Part shown: positions 43,816-53,500 of the stretch, in pieces
Numbering within the stretch: position 1 is the stretch's first letter
Layout of the letters: each line of letters opens with the position of its first letter
Assembly (NCBI GenBank): GCA_002724245.1
Contig: PBOG01000101.1
Location: 1-64,000, forward strand
Direction: 5' to 3'
DNA from: Planctomycetaceae bacterium
GTDB lineage: Bacteria; Planctomycetota; Planctomycetia; Pirellulales; Pirellulaceae
DNA length: 64,000 nucleotides
The notes under the pieces: generated by a model
The model's database searches: none
The model's input: only the letters and a program-made list of their open reading frames with translations
Told to the model about the DNA's origin: nothing
Program-made: the position numbers and the translations under genes

Positions 43816-45613
43816 CGCAGACTTCCTTTCGAGGATCGGGATGCCCGAGTATAGCAAATGATGGCAGTGACGCATTGGTCTGCAATGGAAAACCGGTCAA
43901 CCTGTCCACGCGAAAGGTGGCTATGTTCGTCGATGTTTGCTGGTCCTCCACCGTTGGCGAGCCAGTTGCAGCAGATGTTGAATGTGCTTCGCGCCCCTGG
44001 CTCCGCCGGTTTCGCGGCGCAGTTGACGGCACGCCCGGGAGGGAAGCAATAGCCTGCGGGTAAAGGTCAATGCGCAGTAGTGTAAGACTCCCAAACCGTT
44101 TGCGCGCCGTTGCGATTTTCCAGCCCTGGCGTTTCCACTGTACTTGCCATTGGGCGATTCGTGTGCGGACGCTTTGGGGCCGGGCGTTCAGCAGAGCCCA
44201 GTAGCTGCGTTTCGCTAGGATTACCTCCGTCTGTTGTACGGATAGTGGCTGGTCAGGCTGATTGGAAAGCGGGCTGAGGCGATAGGATGCGGTCAAGCGA
44301 TATGGCCCAGTGACGGGCAGCAGACAGTAGTCGACCAGTTGTTGTCCACCGTTGGGTAACGCAGATGCTTCGATGAGGCCACTGCCAATCAGCACACTTT
44401 GCGGTGAGTCAGTTGTGGTTCGAGCTTCGCGGTTAAGGTGCGCTACAGCGCCACGCCAGTCCTGGTTGCGATCAGCCAGGAACCTGCCGTCAATCAACCA
44501 TTGCCTCCCCATGCCGCCTTGCTGTAGTGCCAGCGCGAGTAGCCCCGCCATGGCAAGTTTCTGCGCACGTCTGGTGAATCGAGCCAGCCAGATGCCACAC
44601 ACCAGCACGGGCCCAGTGCTAATGGCGATCAGATAGCGGCGGTGAAACAACCTCAGAATGTCCAGCCAGTTGAGGCTCCAGACCAGCAGAAGTGGCGCGG
44701 TGAACCAGCAGAGCAGGATTGCGGTCTGGTGTGATGGTTCTGCCTGACGCCTGAAAATGAGTCGAGAGAGGATCCATCCGATGAACGGTAAAACGAGATA
44801 GACGTCCAGCGACAGCAGATGGACCATTCCCAGGGGGCCGGGTTGGCCGATGAATGCTGCCCAATTCGATCTTCTCTGTAAGATTTCCCACAAGTGCGGA
44901 CAAGCAGGCAGAACTCCGATCAGAATGACGAGCCCATCCAGCAGCAGTTCGCCGCGCTGGTACCCATTTGCAACAAGACGATTCGACGGTTTCGTGGTCT
45001 CAGCAGAGCCGGCGCTGCTGACGGGTCGCAACACCGTAGCCCACACGAACAGTTCACCGGACAACAATAACAGCGAGGTGTAGTGGAGGTAAAATCCTGC
45101 CAGGGTGGTTGCGACAAACGCGGCTCTCACACCTGGTTTTGTGGGGCCCTCTGACAAACGAATGAAGCAGAGTAACTGCAGCAGCCCGATTAGTTGTACG
45201 AGCGCATATGGCCGAGCTTCTTGTGAGAAGAACACCAGGTGTGGGTCGAGGGCTACAAGCAGCGCGCACAACGCGGGGCTCCATGAGCAGGTAGTCCAGC
45301 GTGAGAGTACCCAGAATACCATCGCGATCAGCGTGACACCGGCCAGCAGCGAGGGAAGTCGCAAGGCGAGTTCGCTGTGGCCAAAGACCCGCGTCCAAAT
45401 CCAAATGAACCAAAAGTAACAAGGTGTTTGATTTCCCGCGGCGGCGCGATCCGAGACGTCGCTCCAGGTACCAGCGACTGTCCACCCGGTGTGCAACTCA
45501 TCCAGCCAGAGGCTTTCTGTTGTCTGCCAGCCACGGATGCCGACGCCGGCACACAGGATGGCCAGCAAAATGTATAGCTTGCCGTGTTGGAAGCGTGCGG
45601 TTAGGAGCTGCAT
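43775..45613 (-). CDS. GT39-type membrane glycosyltransferase
   Basis: 612 residues with about ten membrane helices. The catalytic acidic pair Asp38-Glu39 sits in SLWLDELHTGW in the first external loop, as in PMT/ArnT enzymes. FFSQEARPYALVQLIGLLQLL is the second conserved helix region seen in planctomycete members. The last about 90 residues are hydrophilic, Ser/Thr/Arg-rich, and overlap the start of the next gene. Probably transfers a sugar from a polyprenyl phosphate to an envelope acceptor. No strong ribosome-binding site precedes the ATG. Confidence 0.85.
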   Translation of the reverse strand: MQLLTARFQHGKLYILLAILCAGVGIRGWQTTESLWLDELHTGWTVAGTWSDVSDRAAAGNQTPCYFWFIWIWTRVFGHSELALRLPSLLAGVTLIAMVFWVLSRWTTCSWSPALCALLVALDPHLVFFSQEARPYALVQLIGLLQLLCFIRLSEGPTKPGVRAAFVATTLAGFYLHYTSLLLLSGELFVWATVLRPVSSAGSAETTKPSNRLVANGYQRGELLLDGLVILIGVLPACPHLWEILQRRSNWAAFIGQPGPLGMVHLLSLDVYLVLPFIGWILSRLIFRRQAEPSHQTAILLCWFTAPLLLVWSLNWLDILRLFHRRYLIAISTGPVLVCGIWLARFTRRAQKLAMAGLLALALQQGGMGRQWLIDGRFLADRNQDWRGAVAHLNREARTTTDSPQSVLIGSGLIEASALPNGGQQLVDYCLLPVTGPYRLTASYRLSPLSNQPDQPLSVQQTEVILAKRSYWALLNARPQSVRTRIAQWQVQWKRQGWKIATARKRFGSLTLLRIDLYPQAIASLPGVPSTAPRNRRSQGREAHSTSAATGSPTVEDQQTSTNIATFRVDRLTGFPLQTNASLPSFAILGHPDPRKEVCDGRTATHAGTRWL

Positions 45614-46022
45614 GATATCGCTACACGAAACCCCTATCTGTATCGGAATGCAACAACTTCCTGGTCTTGACTTGTGCTGCGCTGTCTAGCGCGGCTCATT
45701 GAGTCGAAGGCCATGGCCAGCATACTTCAAGGTATTCAGGCGAGCACCGCGCTGGTGCCGGCAAATCGTCCACTTTGGCACGAAATCTGCTGCAGGACGA
45801 CAACGGGTAACCGGTTCATGGCCGGGTTGCCTCACGGGGTCTCTGGCGGATGTTGGCCGAATGGTTGCCTTGCCCCTGCCATTCAACTCGCCGAAATGGT
45901 TTTGGCGCGTCAGAGGCCCCGTTTTTATAGCTGGCTCTTGCGTCACGGCGAAGAGTTATGCTTGGGAGGCGGATTCTCTGCACCCACAGATTGCGATTTG
46001 CGCAAACGCAGTCTTCCAAAGC
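45614..46022. other. Gap between two minus-strand genes
   Basis: 409 bases. A 118-codon plus-strand frame (45674-46030) runs through it but has no ribosome-binding site, domain or typical composition, and I do not accept it. No promoter or terminator is clear. Confidence 0.45.
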
Positions 46023-49000
46023 CTATTTGATTTCCGTGTCGCTCACGCTGCCTGCAATAGCCGGCTGACGTGTGTTCATCAAAAAGGCAAACAGGTCGGT
46101 AACTTCTCTTAACGTCAGGGTATCGAGCAAGCCTGTTGGCATCGACGATTTCTTGCTCGGCAGGATTTCTTCAATGTCTTCGACGCTCAACGTGATCTTC
46201 TTGCCGCTATCCTTTAGCAAGACCCGCTGTCCGTTCGATGCGGGAGAGAGCATGCCTGAGTAGCTTAAGCCATCGGTTGTAACGACAGTTTTTGAGGCGT
46301 ATTGAGGAGAGATCACGTGGGAAGGAAAGAGGGTTGATTCCAGCACTTCACGTGTGGTGTATCGTTTTGCCAGTGAGGTCAGATCTGGACCTAGCGTTTC
46401 ACCCTTATCACCGACACGGTGACATTTACTGCACTGTGCTTTTTGGAACGCAGTGGCTCCCCGCCTGGGGCTTCCCGATCGACCCGCTTCACTCGCCAGG
46501 AAGTCGAGTGTCTCAGTAAATTTCCAGCGTGCAGTATTGGATTCTTTGGGCAATTCTGCTGGCGCCAGATCGGGGTGGTTGGTAGCAAACCACTGTTGCC
46601 ATTTCCGCATGGATTCCTGCCAGTTCTGATCGTTCTCTGTCAGCTGTTCTCCAGTCCAGAATGAGAGGAGTTGAGCAGCTTCTGTCCCGCCGTATTCTCC
46701 AAGTCTCAAGCCGCAGAGGATCACTTGTCGCAGGTGCTGTGGTTCTTGCGGCCGTTGTTGTACGGTTTGCAATGCGTCGAGCACGTCTTTACCGCTCAAA
46801 GAACTCAAGAGTGGGATGCTGCGGATGAGGTAGGGCCAGTTTTTGCCTTCCGGTTGTTGGGCCAGACCCATGGCGATGGTATCTCGCCGGTCGGGGAAAC
46901 GTCGCCATTGTTGGCGCAGGAAAGCCATTGAATCGTCGTCACCACTTTCCGCCAGGACTGCGACAATTCCGGCGCGAAGTCGAGTGAATGCTGCTTCTGG
47001 TTTGCGCTCGAGTTTTCGATCGAGGTCTTTCAGCATTTCGCGGTGTTCTTCGGTGAGCTTCGTTGGCAACTGCGCCAACGCGCCCAAGGCTGCGTTCGGC
47101 CAGTCGCTGCCACGATCAAGAACGGCCTGGCTCTCTTCGAGTGTCAGGGTCTTGGCAATGTCTTGGATGACGCGGAGTGTATACAGGGTATAACTGGATC
47201 CTTGTTCAGTTTCTTGAATGCGATCAAATTGTTCCAGCAGCAATAGTTTTTGTTCTGTCGTCCACCCGGTTTTCAGGAAACGCAGGTGCATGGCAAGGTG
47301 CATCTTTTCCGTGTCGGGGGCATCGCTTTCCAGAAAAGCAAAGAAACGATCGAGGATGCTGTCCGTTTGCATGTAGATCAGCAGTCGGACAAGTTCGCGG
47401 TTCATGGTGTTTGTGCCGGCAGGAAACTCTTCGGCGAGGTTTTCGCGGAAGTTGGTATAATCGTCGACTTGCACGTCGCTGCGCATCAACGCAACTTGAA
47501 TCACACGCAACATTGCCACAAAGTCTTGGTCACTGATGAAGTCTTCCATCAGCACACTAAATCGTTGCAGGATTGCCAGGGCGTTGTCATTGTTCGGTTG
47601 GCTCGTCATTAGCGCCAGAGCACCCTGGACAAAAATCCGGTGGTCGTCGGTTTCGAGTATTGCATCTCGCCAAGTTTCAGTTGGCATGCGTTCCAGCAGG
47701 CGACGTGCAGCCCAGGACTCATAGCGGTCATCTGAGGCCAGGATTGGTAACAGGGATTCCAGAGGGGGCGTTTGTGTTGCGCGGAGAAGCGCTTCGCAGA
47801 CTTTTCGGCGTACCATCCGGTCGGGATCGTCAAGCAGTTCGATTAACCGTTCTTTGGTAGTCTCGTCGGCGTGTACGCCCATCAAGTCGACTGCCTTGCC
47901 ACGAACCAGTTCACTCTCTTCTTCGGAAAGTTCAATCAGCAAATCGGGACTTGGGGGTGGCCCATAAAGTTGCATGATGTCGAGGGCCCGTGTCCGGTAG
48001 TACCAGGGGTTTTGGTTGCTGCGGGTGACACTTTCGATGCGTTGGTCCCAGTCTTCTCCCATTTCTCGCTTGATACGCGCGATGTTCTGCCTGGCCCAGG
48101 CACTTTGCAGCTGTGGTTGTCGAATTGCTGCGGCGATTCCCTCTCCCAGGTTAGTGACGCTACTGGGTACCTTGCCTTTCCAGGTTACCCGGTAAATCGC
48201 GCCTCGCGTTCCCCGGCCACCGGTAGCGAAGTACAGGCCGCCATCAGGTCCAACGTCGAGGTCGGTCACATTGAGAGGACTGCCTTCCAGGAAGACCTCG
48301 CTATTGGTGGTGTAGGAACTGCCGTGCTGTTTGAATCGAACGGAGAGGATGCGGCCGCTGGACCAGTCCGCCAGAAAGATGGAGTTGTGGTATTTTTCCG
48401 GGAACATGAAGTGAGTGTAGGCGATCGCACCGGTAGGCGAGCCACGCCCGGTTTCCAGAATGCTGGGGAGCCGATCCACAAAATGCTCAGGCCACTTTGC
48501 CCAGCCGCTGCGCCAACCAAATTCACTCCCAGCGGTTACGTGATAGAGGCTTGGAGGGCGATACCAGGTCATTCCCTGGTCTGCTTCCAGATCGCTATCG
48601 TGTACGAACAAGTCTCCCAGCTGATTGAATGTTAGATCGTAAGCGTTTCGCAGTCCGCCCGCTACAAGTTGTACTGAGCTGCCATCAACATCGGTGCGAA
48701 GTACAACGCCTCCAGGGGCTTGTACGCCTTCGGCGTGACCGCTGGGATCTTCGTAGCGAGGTTGGATCAGGTCACCTTCATAATAGTCATGGTACGGGCT
48801 TTCGGTGTCGTAGGGACGATCGCTCTCTGCGAGATTGCCTACAACCAAATAGAGCAACCCATCGGGACCGAGAGTGATACCATGAGGCCCGTGCTCGACG
48901 TTCTCGCCGCGCATCGGAATAAGTGTCTTTACGGTTTCCATCTTGCCGTCGCGGTCATTGTCAGAAAGGCGATAGAGTGCCTGGCCGTCTGGTCCGTCAC

Positions 49001-49859
49001 CTGTCACGAACACCGATCCATTCAGCGCGAGGATTCCCTGGCAGTTGTTTACCTGGTCACAGTAGACACTGACTTTGTTCAACGGACCATCGGACTCCTC
49101 GGCGCTCAGGAGCAGTAATGGACCATTTTCGACCGAAGCGATGATTCGTCCAAATTCATCAAACGTCAAGGCAATCAATGAAGCGGAATCGTAGTCGGCG
49201 GCATCGAAGATGCGTTCGACTCTGAATTCACGGCGTACCTGGAAGCTTTCAGGCTGATTATCCTCTTCTGGTTCCGTTTCCTGAGCGGTTGCATTGTTCT
49301 GATCCCAGGGGACGGTTTCGCCTAGCTTGCCAAACGTCTGGGCAGTTTTCCAGCCAGAGTCGTTGTAGATCGACGTTTGCCAGAGCGGGAACGGGCGTAG
49401 ATTGGTTTTCCAGGAATCGTCGGTTGAGAAAGATGTCCAATCGTCGCCGTCTTCCTTGATCATGACGCGGGCCGCGACCGCTGCGGTGGAGCCCTTTTGA
49501 TTACGGATGCGCATCGCCAGTGTATTGGTACCACTTTTGATGAGTTCACTGAGGTCGATCTGGTCGAGTTGTTGTGTTCCTTTACCTCGACCGATGAGTC
49601 GACCGTTGAGAAACAACTCATAGGAGTCGTCTGCTGCCAGCGTGATTGTGGCTTCGGAGGGATTTTTGACCTTGAAGCTTTTGCGAAAATAACACGAACC
49701 GAGTGGTACTTTTGCCTTTTGATGCTCGGGTGACCAGATCCACTCTGCTTCTTGCGCGTAGGCTGGTACGAGTGACGCTGATAACAGGAGAGCCACAAAG
49801 GCTAGTCTGTTTGCGTGTCGGTAACGTGAGTACGTGCGGTCAACAAGCAGGCTTGTCAT
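46023..49859 (-). CDS. PVC-type haem-binding propeller/HEAT protein
   Basis: 1278 residues. Signal peptide (VALLLSASLVPAYAQ). A galactose-binding-like beta-sandwich lies at about 36-190 (CYFRKSFKV, YELFLNGRLIGRGKG). A glucose/sorbosone-dehydrogenase-like propeller follows at about 215-560 (EHGPHGITLGPDGLLYLVVG, FGWRSGWAKWPEHF). HEAT-like helical repeats occupy about 600-1080. The C-terminal haem-binding domain has Cys1143-SK-Cys1146-His1147 and a likely axial Met in SSMPTGLLDTLT. Such proteins are abundant in Planctomycetes and are assumed to oxidise sugars or move electrons in the periplasm. GAGGAAGAG precedes the ATG. Confidence 0.92.
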   Translation of the reverse strand: MTSLLVDRTYSRYRHANRLAFVALLLSASLVPAYAQEAEWIWSPEHQKAKVPLGSCYFRKSFKVKNPSEATITLAADDSYELFLNGRLIGRGKGTQQLDQIDLSELIKSGTNTLAMRIRNQKGSTAAVAARVMIKEDGDDWTSFSTDDSWKTNLRPFPLWQTSIYNDSGWKTAQTFGKLGETVPWDQNNATAQETEPEEDNQPESFQVRREFRVERIFDAADYDSASLIALTFDEFGRIIASVENGPLLLLSAEESDGPLNKVSVYCDQVNNCQGILALNGSVFVTGDGPDGQALYRLSDNDRDGKMETVKTLIPMRGENVEHGPHGITLGPDGLLYLVVGNLAESDRPYDTESPYHDYYEGDLIQPRYEDPSGHAEGVQAPGGVVLRTDVDGSSVQLVAGGLRNAYDLTFNQLGDLFVHDSDLEADQGMTWYRPPSLYHVTAGSEFGWRSGWAKWPEHFVDRLPSILETGRGSPTGAIAYTHFMFPEKYHNSIFLADWSSGRILSVRFKQHGSSYTTNSEVFLEGSPLNVTDLDVGPDGGLYFATGGRGTRGAIYRVTWKGKVPSSVTNLGEGIAAAIRQPQLQSAWARQNIARIKREMGEDWDQRIESVTRSNQNPWYYRTRALDIMQLYGPPPSPDLLIELSEEESELVRGKAVDLMGVHADETTKERLIELLDDPDRMVRRKVCEALLRATQTPPLESLLPILASDDRYESWAARRLLERMPTETWRDAILETDDHRIFVQGALALMTSQPNNDNALAILQRFSVLMEDFISDQDFVAMLRVIQVALMRSDVQVDDYTNFRENLAEEFPAGTNTMNRELVRLLIYMQTDSILDRFFAFLESDAPDTEKMHLAMHLRFLKTGWTTEQKLLLLEQFDRIQETEQGSSYTLYTLRVIQDIAKTLTLEESQAVLDRGSDWPNAALGALAQLPTKLTEEHREMLKDLDRKLERKPEAAFTRLRAGIVAVLAESGDDDSMAFLRQQWRRFPDRRDTIAMGLAQQPEGKNWPYLIRSIPLLSSLSGKDVLDALQTVQQRPQEPQHLRQVILCGLRLGEYGGTEAAQLLSFWTGEQLTENDQNWQESMRKWQQWFATNHPDLAPAELPKESNTARWKFTETLDFLASEAGRSGSPRRGATAFQKAQCSKCHRVGDKGETLGPDLTSLAKRYTTREVLESTLFPSHVISPQYASKTVVTTDGLSYSGMLSPASNGQRVLLKDSGKKITLSVEDIEEILPSKKSSMPTGLLDTLTLREVTDLFAFLMNTRQPAIAGSVSDTEIK

Positions 49860-50520
49860 GTCTATTTCTCTTCCTCATTCGTCGGAGATCACGGTTGCCT
49901 GGTCGCGGGCGTGATTTGCATCGAACAGCCCATGTGCCACTGCGGTAGCGGGGCGGGGAGAGTAACGGCAAACCGGCTTTCAGATCAACACGAAACAAGC
50001 CGGCAAGCTAGTGGAGCGATAGAGGGGCCTGGCGGCTTGTCCCGGCGGCTGCGCTGCTAGCGGTTTTCTCGTGCAGGACGCTAGGCTGCGGGGTACCAAC
50101 CGCTGAGGACGCCCGCCGTGGTTTAGGTATTTTCCGGCGAACCGGGTAAAGAATTTTTGCCCCAAACGGCGATAAGCGTGATGAGCCGAGTAGCGATTGT
50201 GCCGGTTGTGTCTGTTGTGGCGGTCATCCGGGTTACGATCAGTGCACTTGGGTACGTGAACTGAAAGCCTTTTATCTACCCTAATTTTGCTATTTTGTTA
50301 TGCGGTGAGTCGATATTGGGGTAGGACGCAATTTGTTTGCAATCGAACGAATGCCGGATTAGCCTGGATCGTGTGATTGTGCGCATTTTTCCTAATATGT
50401 GCAGAATTACTATTTTGTGGGTTCCTGGAGCCAGCTAGTTCGCGGGGCGTGCGCTTGGGAGAAGAGGGTGGGTCTTTTTTCACCGCTGCATTTGAGTTTG
50501 CTTGAGGCACGGAAACAGAC
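49860..50520. other. Divergent gap upstream of the giant surface protein
   Basis: 661 bases. AT-rich at about 50270-50420, unlike its surroundings, as expected for promoter DNA. CTACCCTAAT (about 50276) can pair with ATTGGGGTAG (about 50315) with one G-U. I could not define a -35/-10 pair. No gene seen. Confidence 0.45.
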
Positions 50521-53500
50521 ATGAGAAAATCACGCTGGGGCGGTTCTGCCAACGATCATAAGGGTCGTCGTAAATCCTTGAATAAAAGGTCTTTAAGGAA
50601 TCGGTTCTTGCGTGCCGAGGCACTCGAAAACCGGGTTCTGCTCGCCGCCGATTGGATCAACCCCTGGCACAATGATCTGGATCCTGGTGATGTCAACGGT
50701 GACGGCTGGCGTGCGCCGAACGATGTGTTACACGTGGTATCTGAATTGAACCGCAATGGCTCGCGCGAATTGACGCCTGGACACACCGGCGGTGCGGAAG
50801 GTGAAGCTGGCACTGACCTCTACTGGGACGTCGACGGTGATGGCTATCTATCTGCGTCTGATGCGCTGCGGGGCATCCACCTGTTGGGCGAAGGGGAGGC
50901 CCGAGGTGGTGCGGAGTGGGTGCGGGTTCGATTGTACGCGCTGGACGCGGCAAATCCTGATTTGCAGAACCCATTGACCCAGATCACCGCCGGTGAAGAG
51001 TTCATCCTGCGCACTACGGTGCAGGATATTCGGAACGAAAATGGGGTGCCGGTCGACGGCAATTTTGGTGTCGGTGCCATCTATGTTGATATTGGCTACG
51101 ACGCGGACCAGATCCGCGTTAAGGAAGGGACTTCGACAGCGAAGCCAGGTGTCAGTACGGAATTGGACTTCGCAGTCACCTACAAGGATCCCGCTAGCAA
51201 CACTGGGATCAATGATCTTGATTACCCCTATTCCAATGCGATCAGCGGTACGTTGACCGATCTCGACGACATTGATTTACAGGTCAACCCGGGCGAGGCA
51301 TTGCCCGTTGGCGCTGGCGCAATCAACGAGTTTGGTGGCTTTACGACGCTGAGTTTTGGTACGATCGAGAAGTTCGTGACCGATACAAGTGTGATTGCCA
51401 AATCCGTTGTTGCGGTCGACGACACTTTTACAGTTCAAGAGGACGAAACAACCAGTTTGGACGTGCTGGCCAATGGTGACGGGATCGTCAGTGGCGATGT
51501 CACCATTACGCCAAGCCCATCGGACTTTAGTCCGGCTAGTGAAATCGTCATGCTGGCGACGGCGAACGAATGGGCATTGGAAGTCGACCGGGTCGAGGAA
51601 GTGGTCTATGAAGATGTCATGTTTACGGTCACTAATGATGCAACCAGTTTTCAATTAACTGAAGTATTGAACGTCCCGGCAGGTCATACCGCTGTGATCG
51701 ATGACAATGGGAACAGTGATCCAACGGATGATGTGATTGTCTATTCACCGCCCCTTGATTTCGTAGGTGATGTGTCTTTTGAGTATGAGATCCAAGACAA
51801 TCTTGGGAATGCGGATACGGCTGAGGTCACAGTGACCGTGTTGAATGTCAACGATACGCCAGTGGCGTTGGACGTGTCGGGGGTGGCGGCGACGGAGGAT
51901 GGCGACGCAGTTGTCGGAACTTTTGACGCGGATGACGTCGATGACGATGACACTCCTGCTTCGTTGAGCTATGAAATTACGGCGATCCCCGTGGAGGGCA
52001 TCGCGAATACCGACGGGAGTCAGGATTTCAGCTTTGATCCAGGTGCTGATTTTCAGGATTTGCCCGAGGCTGTCACACGCGACGTGACTTTTACCTACAC
52101 CGCGACAGATAGCCACGGTGTCGCGAGTGCGCCAGCGACTGTCACTGTTACGGTGACGGGCGTGAACGACGCCCCGACGGCCAACGACGACAACCTGAAT
52201 GCGGTCAACACCGGTGTCACGGTTGATTTAGATGTGCTTGCCAATGACGTCGATCCGGACGACCCCGATCCGCTCACGGTCGTTGCGCTCAGTGATACTG
52301 GTTCGATCCAAGGGACCGTTGAAATTGCGGCCGATGGTTTGACGGTCCAATACACGCCCCCTGCCGTGTTGATTGGTCAGGAGACCACGGCAGGTCAATT
52401 CGATGTCACCATCGAAGATAGTGCCGGAGCCCAGGCGACGGCGACCGTTGTCGTCACGCTGGTCGACAATCAGCCGCCGGTGGCGAACGACGACGCCTTC
52501 ACAGGACATGAAGATGAGACGATCGATGGGACAGTCAATGTCTTGGCGGACAATGGTGCCGGTGCCGATAGTGACCCGGAGGGCGACGATTTCTCGGTGA
52601 GTGGGTTTGACGCGGTCAGCGCACTTGGTGCGGCGGTGAGTATTACCAGCACTGGTGAATTGACCTATGACCCCACCACCGCGGTGGGGGCCCAGTCGAT
52701 TGCACAGGGAGAAACAGCAGACGACACCTTTACATACACGATTCAGGATACGCCCGGTGGGCAGGGTGTAGGTACGGTGACGGTGGCCTTGACTGGTGCC
52801 AATGACGCGCCAAGTGCTACTAACGACCTGGTAAATATGGATGAGGAAGCAACGCACAATGGAGATTTGAACGGCAATACGGACGATCCTGATGGCTCTG
52901 ATGTGCTTGTCTTTGCGATTGCTGACGACGTCGAGCAAGGCCTGTTCTCTTTTGATTCAGACGGCACGTACAGCTATACGCCAGCGACCGATTTCTTCGG
53001 TACCGATGCCTTTACATTTACGGCGACGGATCCGCATGGTGCAATGGCCAGCGCGACGATCACATTTAATGTGCAAGCGGTCAATGACGCGCCTGTAGCG
53101 ACGGATTCCAGCTTGGTAGCGACCCGTGAGGCCGCCAGTTCCCATCCGTTCCCGGTGCAGGATGTGGATAACACTGCCAGCGAGTTGACCATCACCATTA
53201 CCACGGATTTGCCCAATGGGGATGGAGCGGTCAGCGACAACGGTGACGGTACCTTCTCGTTTGACCCGGAAGATGACTTCGACGCGCTACAGCCGGGCGA
53301 TTCTCGAGACGTTACTTTTTCCTTCGAGGCGGCTGACCCGGGTGGTCTGACGAGCGCTGAAGGGACGGTGACGATTACGGTGGTAGCCAATCACCCGCCG
53401 ACCGCGGTCGATGACGATGGTTTTTCGACAGACGAAGAAACCGATGTGTCGGGTAACGTGCTGGCCGATAATGGTAACGGAGTCGACAGTGATGTCGAAG

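Noticed and set aside
45674-46030. 118-codon plus-strand frame between two minus-strand genes
   Set aside because: No ribosome-binding site, domain or promoter. It overlaps the end of the haem protein gene.
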